A stretch of DNA of 64,000 nt, from the NCBI GenBank assembly GCA_037127255.1, contig JBANSL010000014.1, positions 66,231,646 through 66,295,645 of the forward strand. Reading direction: 5' to 3'. A program made the position numbers and the translations under genes. Origin of the DNA: Persicaria tinctoria (taxonomy: Eukaryota; Streptophyta; Magnoliopsida; Caryophyllales; Polygonaceae). This document shows positions 44,435 through 55,421 of this stretch, one piece after another. The notes under the pieces are model-generated. The model was given only the letters and a program-made list of their open reading frames with translations, was not told the DNA's origin and ran no database searches. Positions within the stretch are counted from its first letter, which is position 1. Each line of letters opens with the position of its first letter.

Positions 44435-44535
44435 TCATAGACGTACTTTTCATAAGTCAAAGAACTGCTCCTCAAAAGTCACAGGTCTTCTACTCTTAAG
44501 TCATAGCCCTACGCCTTTAGAGGCGCACGAATTTA
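44435..44535 (+). repeat. Dispersed AAGTCACAGG/AGGCGCA motif block
   Basis: Units of the type CTC..AAGTCA.AG, ending in TACGCCTTTAGAGGCGCA, resemble the blocks at 6185-6255 and 41215-41395. The end forms a small palindrome (GCCTTTAGAGGC). Confidence 0.5.
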
Positions 44536-44939
44536 CAAATAAAAGAACGATTTTCTTTTTGTGGTGCACATAGTAAGGCGAAATTGCAGAAAATCACTCA
44601 TTAAATAGGTTGTTTTGCACAAAACCACATCCTTAAAACACAAATTGCAACAAACCACCCCTTAAACCTATTATGTTACCAAATCACCACCCATCCCTCT
44701 ATTTCATTAAGTTTTCTGTTAAAATTATGAAAGTACAGGTTTATCCCTTGTCTTTTGTTAGAAAAATCAATAAATAAGAGGATATTCTTAGAATTTTGGT
44801 AAGCCATTGTCAACCCTGAAGCCCTACTATGAAGCCCTACTATAAGGTTGGATCCCCAATCTTACAACTCTCCAATTGGCACGGCTAATTGAATCTCCAA
44901 CCATACAATGTCCTCACAACTTCCTTACCATCACTAGAA

Positions 44940-45120
44940 GTAGGGACGGATCTAGGGGTGGGCTGGTGTGTGCTACAGCCCATCCCATTTTACTAGTAAT
45001 ATGGATAATATAGATATATTAATACACAAGTTGTTTCATTGGCATAGCTGATAGGGAGCAGAGATGGGTGCAAATGAGACATAGGTTCAAATCCCCACTT
45101 CCTTTAACATTCATTTTTTC
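44940..45120 (+). mobile_element. hAT/SINE-like piece with tRNA-like segment
   Basis: GGGACGGATCTAGGGGTGGG resembles ends of plant repeats. Downstream, GGCATAGCTGATAGGGAGCA (box-A-like) and GGTTCAAATCCCC (box-B-like) lie about 40 bases apart. The boundaries are unclear. Confidence 0.4.
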
Positions 45121-46090
45121 CCACAAACAATTTTTGTAGCAAAATTAATTAATCTATCCTTATTTACCGATATTAGTTGCTTTTTGTCATTACTCGAAGT
45201 TAATCATCCAAACACAAATATGTTCTAGTTAGTAGCTTTTTGTGGCTTCTTCTTTGCTATCATTGCTCCAAGTTAATCATCCAAACACAAATATGGTCCA
45301 GATGCTATTGTTGATGCTATTGTCATTTTTTACTTGAATCTTAATCCTGGATCCTATCGTATCTATCTTGTTGCCAGCTCAATTTTGTCCTATGTTCTTC
45401 TATAATATTATTCTTCATTTTTTTTCTCTTACATAAAAAAAAACATGTCTAATTTTTATCTCAATAGATACAGTGACAAAAAAGGAAAATATAAAATTAT
45501 ATAGAATTGCAATCTTGTAGGCTCAATACCACATACTTGAATCCCATAAACCACGATTCGATCGCCAAAGACTACAATAGGTACACAGTTCAACACTCTG
45601 GAGTCTAGCATCGATCTAAGCTCTCCAATTACATATCAACAAACATCGCCTTGATATCTCCTTGGCTTTTGCAAAGAACCGGTCACCAAAGGAGACCAGT
45701 ATACTCAAAATTAGGGCTTTGAGCAGTGCAAACTGTGCTAATTCGGGTTTGTGCGGAACTAATTTGAGAGATTTCATCCTCAATTAAGTTAGATTTGGGG
45801 GATTTTAGGTTCGATTATGGGTGTGATTTGAGGATTTCATATTCGATTTGTGGGTACCAGTTAACGATGATCAACCACCTGCACATACCATCGATGATGA
45901 GGAGGAGCACGGAGACCGCATAGATCAAGGTAGAAGATGCCTCTTTTGGGTTGACTGGCCATCAGAGAGATTGACCCTCCGTAATTGAGACGGGTTTACT
46001 AAAATCACTATTTAGTGATATTCATCCACGCCAAATCAGCCTTCAAGAAAAGCTTTTTTTATCTTTTCGGCTATATACACCGCAAATCCT

Positions 46091-46190
46091 CACGTCCTTA
46101 AGGACGTGCAAGTAAGGAGAGAGCCACCCAAAGCAGGACGTGCAAAACTGCACGTGGTTAAGCACGTGCTGCACGTCCTTAAGGACGTGC
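46091..46190 (+). repeat. Palindrome cluster in the left MULE end
   Basis: CACGTCCTTAAGGACGTG is perfect at 46091-46108. GCACGTCCTTAAGGACGTGC is perfect at 46171-46190. An imperfect version, CACGTGGTTAAGCACGTG, lies at 46151-46168. Confidence 0.95.
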
Positions 46191-46378
46191 AAGCTCGTCT
46201 TCTAAATGTCGAAGAGGACGCGCCTCTTCGTCTTCATTCCGTCTTCGTCAGAGAAATCGAGAGCGAGAGAGTTGCCGGAGAGAAATTGAGAGCGAGAGAG
46301 ATTGCCGGAGAGGGAAATCGAGAGAGAGAGAGAGAGAGGTCGCCGGAGAGAGAAAGAGAAAGAGATCGAGACAGAGAG

Positions 46379-49300
46379 ATGGAGCCGGAGAGAGAGGAGG
46401 TGGTGGAACCGACGGCGGCGCTGGTGGCTGAGGAGGTTGGTGGTGGGGGTGGAGCCCTAGGGGAGGGGGTGGCGGTGAAGCAGGTGGTCGGGAGTGGTGG
46501 TGGGGCGGCGCCCATGGAGGTTGAGGAGGGTGGTGGTGGTGACGGTGGTGGCGGTGGTGGTGATGGTGGCGTAGTGGCGGAGGCGAAACCGCCGCGGAAG
46601 CGGCGTACTATTGAGGTTTTGCCGGTCCCGACCCCACCGGTATGTTTTTTGATTTATTCATTTTGTTTGATTTATTTTTATAGTTTTATATTATAATTAG
46701 TTTATTATATAGTTTGATAGATAATATATAATTTGATAGATTATATAGTTTTAGTATATAGTTTGAAAGATAGTATATAGTATAGTTTATATATTTTGAT
46801 AGTTTTAATGGAAAAACAAAAAAAAATGATTAATATATATTACAAGATATTAAAACTTATTACAATATATTAAAAGACATTAAAATAAATGAAAATAAAA
46901 ATATTAAAATTTAATAAAATATAATAAAATACATAGAAATAAATAAGTGGTTGTCCATTCTCTCTACACGAACACGAAGCTCCGCCGGGTCAGTGGCGCA
47001 TAACGGTAACCCATGGTGTTCATAACCACGGGCTTTCCACGAGCTTGAAGGGTCACGCCATCGCCGGACAAATGACAGAGGGGGGAAAGAAGATGGCGAG
47101 GTGGATGAAGGAAGTTGGCACTCCTCCAAAATCCATTGGGTACGGATTGAGGCAGTTGGATGAGACCAGTGTCACGTCAAGGAAGAGCCTTACCAACACG
47201 CTCGCCATGATGGTCGCCGAAGAAAGAGGTAGTCGGACGATGACCCAGGATATCTTGCACCATCTGCGGGAAAGAAGGTACTACTACGACTTCAGACGAC
47301 ATCCGGATGACGACAACGTCTTGAGCGACCTCTTCCTGGCGCATCCCGACGGGATACGCCTTCTCCGAAGGTTCCATTACGTCATCATAATGGACAGCAC
47401 ATACAAAACAAATGCGTAAGTTACTTAATTACGATTACATTATTGCACATATAGCCAATTATAAAGCATTTATATGTAACATATTTACACTTGCAGATAT
47501 GAGATTCCTTTGTGAGAGGCGGTGGGGTTCACACCCTCAGGCAATACTTACTGCATCGCCTATGCCTTCATGTCGCAAGAGAACGAAAACACATACGCCT
47601 GGGTGTTGCGACAGCTTCAGATCTTGCTTGGGACGGTTCAGCCTCAAGCTATCATGACTGATCGAGAGCTAGGTCTCTTGGCGGCGCTGAATGTTGTCTT
47701 CCCCGACGTCCAGCATCTCTTTTGTTGGTTACACGTGACGAGAAGATGCGAGGAAGCAGCTCTGAAGATCACGAAGAATTTAAACCACGCTGGCATCTTT
47801 AAGGGCAACTGTTGGGGGCTGTTCGAATCGAGGTCGGAGGAATCATTCAACCGACGTCGTCGGGCGCTACGAGCTGCATGGCACCCATTCCCAGGTGTGG
47901 TGGCGTATTTGGAGTCGGTTTGGCTTCCATACAGCAGGAACATAGTACGGTGCTACGTAGATAATGTCTTCCATCTCGGCACCCGTACAACAAACTGGTA
48001 CAACCTTACTTCATATCTCCCATTACAATATGATATAATATCGAATATTTAGCGGTATGCACTTCAATGTGTACAGAGTTGAGGGTCAACACAAGGTTCT
48101 GAAGGAGGCACTTCACTCATCGACTGGTGACTTCCGCATCGTGATCGATGCAATCCATAGAGTCAACGATTGTCAACTGCATGAGCTGCAAACTGCTTTG
48201 GAGATCGACCGCTTCAAATGGCCAACAACGGCGTATAAAGTCAACCTTTTCGATGAGGTAAAGACTTTAATCTCCAAAAAGTGCTTCGATTATCTGTACA
48301 AGATGTGGCAGGACGTCGTGAACCAAAAGGTTCCTCTGGTATGCACGGACCGACATTGGAGGGTTTGTTACGGGATCCCTTGTGTCCATGAGATTCAGGC
48401 ATACGTCAACTCCGGTACTCCGATACCCGCCGAGGACATCCACCCGTTCTGGATGGATTTGACATGGACTGACCTCGACGACACCCCACTGCCGTATGAG
48501 CTGTCATCTTCATACACGGCTTCCAACGATGTATGCGAGGATGAGCTGCACCCACCCTCATCAGCAAGCGTTCGAAGGAAGGGGAGGCATCGGGGGTCGA
48601 GGAATGCCTGCAGAACCAACCCGTTGCCATACGAGGAGGTAAGGGAAAGGTTTGAGAGAGAAGAAGCGTGTGCTGCTCGAAATGCTGCTCGGCCTCGTCC
48701 ACAAGCGACCTCAGCTCGACGTGGACGTGATGATGTGTTCGGAGGGTTCAACTGGGGTCGAAACAACGTTGATCCCTTCATGCTCGGTCATATTCAGACG
48801 GTGAGGGACACTGTTGGAGATGGTCATTGTGGCTACCGTGCTTTGGCGGCTTTGACATCACCGATCGGCGAGACTGCTTTCCCGGAACTCAAAACGTTAC
48901 TATGCAATCACTTGGAGGATCACGCCGTTCTGTACGCCGGTTGTTATACGGGAGAGTACCCATTCCAGCAGTTCGTCGACTACCAGAGATGGGCCGGAGC
49001 CACACATGGTGATAGGAGACGGTGGATAGAGCTACCCATCATGGGTTTAGTATTTGCGACGGTATATCAGATTCCTCTCGTCGTCCTAGCTTGGTATCAT
49101 CCGTTCACATGTCTCCCCATGATCTCGCCGACATCTGCTAACAACCCTCCCCAATCAGCAACTCTTGGTGTAGCCTGCATCGGAAACCAAGACCATTTTG
49201 CCGCGGTACGACTTCAAACGTCTTTTTTATTACCTATTCATGCTTTTCATACATATGTCAATACTCTAACTCTAAATTTTTGTTCTCATAGATCTGGTTG

Positions 49301-49450
49301 CGTCCTAACGCTCTTTTTCCGCCGCCTCCACTAGAATGGGTCGAACATCATCATCCGAGCGTCGAAGGATGGGATGCTCCGTTTCAAGCTCAGATTGAGA
49401 GATTTAGAGCCTTGCGTGCTGAGTCCGGCCGTCCTTTACTATTTTCCTAG
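46379..49450 (+). pseudogene. MULE transposase with C-terminal OTU-like cysteine protease domain
   Basis: Inferred exons: 46379-46639 (MEPEREEVVEP, Gly-rich, basic PRKRR), about 46945-47417, 47497-47997, 48077-49205 and 49292-49450. Exon 2 has a zinc-type SGCPFSLHEHEAPPGQWRIT and THGVHNHGL, then RFHYVIIMDSTYKTN with the first DDE Asp. Exon 3 has AIMTDRELGL and FCWLHVTRRC, and exon 4 has GQHKVLKEALHSS and a CYGIPCVHE (SWIM-like) piece. The OTU part has GDGHCGYRALAAL (catalytic Cys) and QDHFAA with His, completed in exon 5 (IWLRP). TGA at 47513 and a TGA formed at the exon 3/4 junction break it, and the exon 1/2 join is uncertain. Confidence 0.83.
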
Positions 49451-49689
49451 ATTGTATTCCACAACTTTATTAAAATTATGAATGTAAACCTTTTTTTCCG
49501 TTCCTTGTAACGTTATTCGCATATTATCCGAATGAAAACCTTAACAATTCTTGTGTTCTGTTTAATTTGACCCTAAATCCATCAAATCCACTAGCTAAAC
49601 ACAATTTTATCAATTAACATTACAAAACCGTCGGAAAACCTAAACTCTAACCCTAAACCCTAAACCCTGCAAAACCCTAACTAGGGTTT

Positions 49690-49814
49690 GCACGTCCTTA
49701 ACAACGTGCAAGCATTGCACGTCCTTAAGGACGTGCTTGCACATTGTTAAGGACGTGCAAGACGTTTTTAGCGGACGTGCACCATCCCAGACTTGCATGT
49801 CCTTAAGGACGTGC
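49690..49814 (+). repeat. Palindrome cluster in the right MULE end
   Basis: GCACGTCCTTAAGGACGTGC is perfect at 49717-49736. Variants lie at 49690-49709, 49739-49758 and 49795-49814. Confidence 0.93.
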
Positions 49815-50194
49815 AAATCCTTAATCCGGATTTGCGGTGTATATAGTGACACCCTTTTTTATAGAAAAAAAATGAAGTTTTGCTTATGGTCAGGGTTAAA
49901 ATTGTAATTATGTACTTTTTAACATAAAACTTAACGGAATAGAGAGACGAGCGTTTATTTGCTAACGGAATAGGTTTAAGGGTGGTTTCCTACAATTTCA
50001 CCAAGAAATAAAAAGGGTCTTAACAGAATGATAATCAATGTAGATTTAAAAGGGGGCCGCTTCTATTGCCATCGGGGAACAAGCTACCATTTGAAATAAG
50101 ATTGAAGCAAATTTTTTATGCAATATAAATCTTAAAAGATATTAGGCCTTAAAAATTTTGGGGCTCACCACCACCTAAACATCTTATCCGTATG

Positions 50195-50285
50195 GGAACT
50201 CGCTTTCATTAGCTCAATGGTTATAGATGTTGGGGATTACCTCTTGGTTGAGGGTTCAAACCTTGATAGCTACATTTCTACCTCC
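50195..50285 (+). mobile_element. tRNA-derived SINE-like piece
   Basis: TTAGCTCAATGGTTATAG (box-A-like) and GAGGGTTCAAACC (box-B-like) are about 35 bases apart. A LINE sequence follows directly. Confidence 0.5.
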
Positions 50286-53200
50286 TTGACATTCCAACAG
50301 TCGGAAACGAATTCACCTGGAGGAAAAACAAAACGGATATTAATAATATCTATGAAAAACTTGACAGAACCCTGGTGCAAGACCAAATTCTACAATGGTT
50401 TCCTAACATTGTAACCATAAACCATGCATTTCCGACATCAGATCACTGCCCAATTTCCATCCAACTCGAAACAGATGATAGGAGAAAAGTAAGGCCTTTC
50501 AAATTTGAAAAAATGTGGCTTAGTCGGAAAAACTACAAGAATATCGTCACTCAAGCATGGAGAACTCAATTTGTGGGTTCTCATATGTTCAATGTTATGA
50601 AAAAGACTCAAATACTCAAAAGGTTAACAAAAGAATGGAATAAAAGAACCTTTGGAAACATCTTTAGACAACTGCGAGAAACCGAAGAAAGATTATTGGA
50701 TCTACAGAAGAACTTTAGCCAGGGCCATCATAGCGGCAACAATAGAATACAACTACAACTTATAAAGAAAAAGAACCAACTCCTATACTACAATAAACAA
50801 TATTGGAGCCAAAGAGCAAAGACAAAGCATCTGAAACTCTCGGATTCAAACACTGATTACCACCATAGAATGGCGTCTGGTAGACGAAATAGGAAAATTA
50901 TAAGGGAACTTAGAACACAAGAAGGGACATAAATAATTGGAGAAGAAAACATTAGAAAAGAAATCAAAAACGACTTTGAAAAAAGATTTAGAAAAGAAAG
51001 CATCAATGACAGACTACTTAATGAGTACTTGACCTCGGTAGACAAGGAGGTAACAACGGATGACAATAGAGAACTCACCAAGCCCGTATCCAATTATGAA
51101 ATAAAATCTGCTTTCTTTTCCATTGGCAAAGATAAATCCCCGGGGCTGGATGGGATGACTGCAGAATTTTACAGAAAATACTGGGACATTGTAGGACCAT
51201 CTATAATCAAGGCCATTAAAGGATTCTTTTCATCCGGGAAAATGTTGCGACAAGTTAACCAGACATTCATCACCTTAATACCAAAATGTGAAAACCCATC
51301 TACCACTAGCAACTATAGACTAATTAGCCTGTGCTCAACTATTTACAAATCAATCGCAAAAATTCTAGCAGATAGGATGAAGAAGGTTCTAAGAAAAATT
51401 ATCCACCCGCTTCAAGGAGCCTTCGTGGCTGACCGAGCTATTCAGGATAATGTTCTGATAGCTCACGAAATTTTTCATTCATTTAGAACACGAAAAGGAA
51501 AACAAGGATGGATTGCTATAAAACTTGACATGGAAAAAGCCTACGATAGAGTGGACTGCCGGTTTCTCCTTGTAGTTCTGGAGAAATTCGGTTTTTCCTC
51601 TAGATTCGTGGGATGGATTAGTGAATGTATTCAAACTGTGTCCTTCTCAGTTCTTGTAAACGACGAACCAACTGAAACTTTCCAGCCTCAGATAGGGCTT
51701 CGACAAGGCGACCCAATTTCTCCCTACCTTTTCATTATAGGTGCTGAAATCCTCGCTAGAAAATTACAATACCATTGTAATGAACCAACAAACCCGATAT
51801 TCTTTAAAATGACCCCAAACGGATCCCGAATCCCCTTTCTATCATTTGCAGATGACATAATGATCTTTGCAAAAGCATCTCATGAATCTTGTGCGACGGT
51901 TAAAAAAATAATTGATGAATACTGCCAGATTTCAGGACAAAAGGTAAATTTTAACAAATCTGCTTTCCAAGTGACAAAAGGAGTTTCTGCTAATCAAAAA
52001 CTCCAAATCCAAAGCACCCTTCTTATCAGAAACCAAGTTGCCTTAGATAAATACCTAGGATGTCCCATAATAAACGGAAAGGTCAACAAACAAACCTTTG
52101 AAGATGTTATTGGAAAAACAAAAAATCAGCTGACAAAATGGAAAGCGAACTCTCTCTCCCAACAAGGAAGGGCTGTCCTAATCCAAGCGAACCTTTCGGC
52201 TAAACCAAATTACATTATGCAGAACTTTATGCTACCCACGAGCGTGCACAACGAACTAGACAGAGTGAATAGATGTTTTTTCTATAACAAGGACCAAAAC
52301 TACAAACCACTACTAGAGTGGGATAAAATATGTAAACCAAAAAGACAAGGTGGGTTGGGAATTCATAGATCAAAAGACATGAACAAAGCCTTGCAGATGA
52401 AACTATTATGGAAAATCCTTGCGGAGCCCCACAATTAATGGGTTCGGATAGTTCGGGAGAAGTACCTAAAAGAAGACCAAATTTGGGATTACAAAAAGAA
52501 GAAAAACGTTTCATGGCAATGGGCCAAGCTAGTTGCCTTAAGGGACGAATTTTGCACAGAAGTCATCTGGCAAATCGGAAATGGAAAGACGGTTAGATTC
52601 TGGAAGGACAAATGGATTAACTATGAAAGGAAGCTTGAGGATCACCGAATAACTCAACAGATTAACATTCATGAAAAAGTTCAGGATTATATCCTTCCGA
52701 ACAAAACTTGGAATTTGGAAAAGATTCGGGAAGTCCTACCGATTGACCTCGTAGAAAAAATCATCAGCACCCCTCTCCCGTCGCAGGAGTTTGAAGATAG
52801 GCTCTATTGGCAACCTAGTCCTAATGGATGGTTCTCTACTTCTAGTGCCTTAAAATTTATTACGAACTCCAACGACAATGAACTAGAATTCTTCTCTGGA
52901 TTATGGAAAATTGATTGTCCACCAAAAGTTAAAAATTTTCTATGGAAGTTGGGACTAGATGGTCTACCAACTAAAGTAAGGCTACGAAACAAAGGAATTC
53001 ATACGCCCTTGGATTACATATTCTGTAATTCAAGGGAGGAAGACCCTTTCCACCTCCTTATGGAATGCTCGACAACCTTAAGAACCATTGGAGCTTTGGA
53101 CAGAGCGATTGAACGACAAGTAAGAAATGCTGACAAAAGCAACCATAACACAAAGACCATAACGAATGAAATTTTTCGACAGCTAAACCCTGAACAAAAG

Positions 53201-53485
53201 GCTATCTTGGCATTCTCCTGGTGGTGCATTTGGACTAAAAGAAACAAAATTATTTTTGATAACCAAAACCTACGAACAATAGATGAGCTCGTAGCGATAA
53301 TAAAAAAAACCATATGAAAAATTGGGAAAAAAACAAAACAAGATGAACCAGATGAAGACGAAGGAAAAACAATGGGAATAAAACCTAGAAACGAGCCTCG
53401 CAAAATGAACGCCATTCGTTGGCGTAAACCTGATCCCGACACTTTCAAACTTAATTTTGACGGTGCTAAATCTCTTTCTGGCTAG
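50286..53485 (+). mobile_element. L1-type LINE, endonuclease end to RNase H start
   Basis: It begins inside the endonuclease (GNEFTWRKNK, LDRTLVQDQILQWF, TSDHCPISIQL). RT fills 51029-52438: SIGKDKSPGLDGMTAEFYRK, LDMEKAYDRVDC, GLRQGDPISPYLFI, FADDIMIFAKAS. A C-terminal region with a zinc-binding stretch (YIFCNSREEDPFHLLMEC near 53008-53065) and the RNase H start (FKLNFDGAKSLSG, 53445-53485) follow. Stops at 50930, 52436 and 53315 interrupt otherwise well-kept frames. It is less decayed than the two other LINEs in the window. Confidence 0.92.
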
Positions 53486-53994
53486 GTCAGGCGATGTCAG
53501 AGAGGCCTGATGACCGGCATGTCGAGGGGTAGGATATCTAGAGTATCCAGAGAAGGCGTGATGTTGGTGATCGTAGAGAGCCATGGTAAGAGGGTGTGGG
53601 GGATGGCGAAGGTGGCCGGATCTGGGGCTCGAGGGTGGATCCGGGGTTCAGCAGGCCGGATCTGGGCTCGAGGGTTGCCGGAAACAGTGGCGGGGTGCCG
53701 GATCTGGTGTGGGAGGTGGTCGGCGGTGGATGCTGCTGAAGGAGAGAGCTCGGATAGGCGGTGCAGGGGAAGCGATGAAGAGGATGGTGGTGCAGGTCCT
53801 CGGATAGGCGGCGGCGATAGATCTGAGAAGGGCGGATCCGGCGACGGTGGCCTTGGAGAGGGAGAAGGCGGCGGTGTCGCTGGGTGCGGTGTTGTCGGGA
53901 GCAGGGGCCGGAGAGGCGGCGGCGATGAGGAAGGTCGGAGGAAGAGGGAGGATCAATTTAGGGTTCTGTTAGGAAGAAAAGGTTGTGATACCAT
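53486..53994. other. GC-rich leader-like sequence
   Basis: This is Gly/Arg-rich open sequence in several frames and matches no protein I know. It lies between the LINE and a primer-binding-site-like sequence (TGATACCA near 53986-53993), so it may be the leader of a minus-strand Copia element. Confidence 0.4.
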
Positions 53995-54048
53995 GTAGAA
54001 TAGCGGAATTGATGTAAAGTCCTCCTTAGGGTTTCCATTCATTGATAT

Positions 54049-54104
<56 letters not shown>

Positions 54105-54250
54105 TTACAAAGGTATTGGACCTTAATGGGCTTTTAGCCCACTATACAATATTAAGACCTATGTAATCTATCATAATAGATTACATAAGTCTTGGGCCTT
54201 AATGGGCTTTTAGCCCACTATACAATATTAAGACATATGTAATCTATCAC
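53994..54250 (-). repeat. Copia-like LTR with internal 75-bp duplication
   Basis: On the minus strand a primer-binding-like TGGTATCA follows an LTR end (TGTAGAATAGCGG on the plus strand). The region contains (TA)n at about 54050-54102 and two tandem copies of a unit with CCTTAATGGGCTTTTAGCCC (54113-54172 and 54188-54248). No second LTR was found. Confidence 0.55.
54050..54102 (+). repeat. (TA)n microsatellite
   Basis: About 25 TA units lie inside the LTR-like sequence. Confidence 0.95.
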
Positions 54251-54770
54251 AACTGAAACCCCATTCCTTCGATCGCTCTCCACAACGATCCACAGATACT
54301 GCAACTCCCTTTGCTTGATCAGGTTTTGCTTCAACCTACTCCGCTCTTGGTTATCGATTGCTTCGTGCAGGTTCTTCTCGATCTCTTCATCTCGATCTGT
54401 ACCCTCATGTTGTGTTTCTTTCGTTGATTTGATTCGATTCATGATCGCCTTTTCCAATCGAAAAATACCCACACTAGATTTCGTATGTCGTGTGTGATGA
54501 TGACGAAAACTTCTGACCAATTAGGATAGAAAATCCATTTTTCAATTTTATTACTTTATTATACTAACAAATTTTATTACTTTATTATATAAATAAACGA
54601 ATAATTTTTCTTATCAAAAATTTCAATAAATCTCAGACATTCATCTTTGTAATTCAACAATTTCAATTTGTTCACAAATTACATCTTAAAAAGTGATCTA
54701 TATAAGCTTATTAGACCAAGTAAATGTTTTTACCAGCCCTCTTATACTCATTCCACCTCTGCCTGTTTAG
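54251..54770. other. Spacer
   Basis: I see no recognisable gene. A minus-strand frame (54520-54218) rich in Glu, Arg and Lys has no family resemblance. Confidence 0.35.
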
Positions 54771-54835
54771 TACTCCCTCCGTCCAAAAATACATGTCCTT
54801 TTACTTTTTGAGGATTCTATCATTTGGCAGCGGCA
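54771..54835 (+). mobile_element. One end of a Stowaway-type MITE
   Basis: TACTCCCTCCGTCCAAAAAT is a standard Stowaway end. The other end is missing, and mitochondrial-type sequence begins within about 65 bases. Confidence 0.6.
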
Positions 54836-54836
54836 T

Positions 54837-55421
54837 TCACGGGACGTAATAGTCAGCTAAGAAGCTACTTAATGAGCTCTTCGCTTTTGTGTACATACGA
54901 AAGTGATCAGATGTCAAGTCATCAATCTCGGACGTGGATAAAAAATCCACGTCAAAAAACCGGGTGGCCATCTCCTGAGCCAAATGCTTCAGATCCGCTC
55001 CTAAGAGCTGTGGATACTGAGCAAGGACATCCGAGCGCCCACTGTACTTTTGTAAGTACGTTTCCAGGCGATTGCAAAAGCGCTCGTATGAAAGCGTCCA
55101 CTCCGGTCCGTGGGGCGGGATCGCTTCGGAGGGCTGTGAGGGCCCTGCCTCATCGAGGGACGCCGCCTTTGGCATGTCAGAATGGCTTTCCCATTCTTCC
55201 AAGAACACTGTTTCATCGAAGGATCTAAAACGGATTTCCGATTGCTCAGGATCCGGGCCCAGCAGTTCCCCTACGCTCGCCGCCGGTGAGCCGATTTCGA
55301 GGAGCCCTCCACCTGTCGCCTCAACGACGGTGTTGATCATCGGGAGTGAAGTGTCGCAAAGAAACGCACCGCAGACCGATATACATATCCAAATGAGCTT
55401 ATATATAAAAAAAAATCTCAT
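54837..55421 (-). CDS. Hypothetical mitochondrial-type protein with N-terminal hydrophobic segment
   Basis: A 194-codon frame starts with a hydrophobic segment (FFFIYKLIWICISVCGAFLC, residues 3-22), followed by SLPMINTVVEAT, an acidic Pro/Ser-rich middle (FRSFDETVFLEEW) and a helical C-terminal part (YERFCNRLETYLQKYSG, LKHLAQEMATRFFDVDFL, SSFLADYYVP). I believe it belongs to the orphan ORFs of plant mitochondrial genomes, but I cannot confirm the match. The frame is intact. In a nuclear copy it would probably be silent. Confidence 0.5.
   Translation of the reverse strand: MRFFFIYKLIWICISVCGAFLCDTSLPMINTVVEATGGGLLEIGSPAASVGELLGPDPEQSEIRFRSFDETVFLEEWESHSDMPKAASLDEAGPSQPSEAIPPHGPEWTLSYERFCNRLETYLQKYSGRSDVLAQYPQLLGADLKHLAQEMATRFFDVDFLSTSEIDDLTSDHFRMYTKAKSSLSSFLADYYVP

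Larger units (their letters stand above)
43190..46062. other. AT-rich spacer with scattered repeats
   Basis: I see no gene in these 2.9 kb. They include a degenerate repeat zone around GAATATATTATGAAATG (44030-44290), the motif block at 44435-44535, and a direct repeat of AAGTTAATCATCCAAACACA (near 45198 and 45270). Confidence 0.5.
46063..49853 (+). mobile_element. Mutator-like element encoding a transposase fused to an OTU-like domain
   Basis: The ends are inverted repeats sharing CTATATACACCGCAAATCC (46071-46089 on the plus strand; its complement at 49827-49845). A 9-base flank, TTTTTTTAT at 46054-46062 and CTTTTTTAT at 49854-49862, matches at 8 of 9 positions and is the expected target duplication. 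Inside each end are several GCACGT..ACGTGC palindromes. The element encodes one multi-exon transposase gene on the plus strand, interrupted by stops. Confidence 0.88.

Noticed and set aside
46106..46378. Start of the MULE protein at 46106
   Set aside because: That part of the frame translates the terminal palindromes and a GA-rich leader. The ATG at 46379 begins a sequence with protein-like character.
53510..53998. 162-codon Gly/Arg-rich frame as a gene
   Set aside because: It is a compositional artefact with no domain, and it sits next to an LTR-like end, so a retrotransposon leader is more likely.
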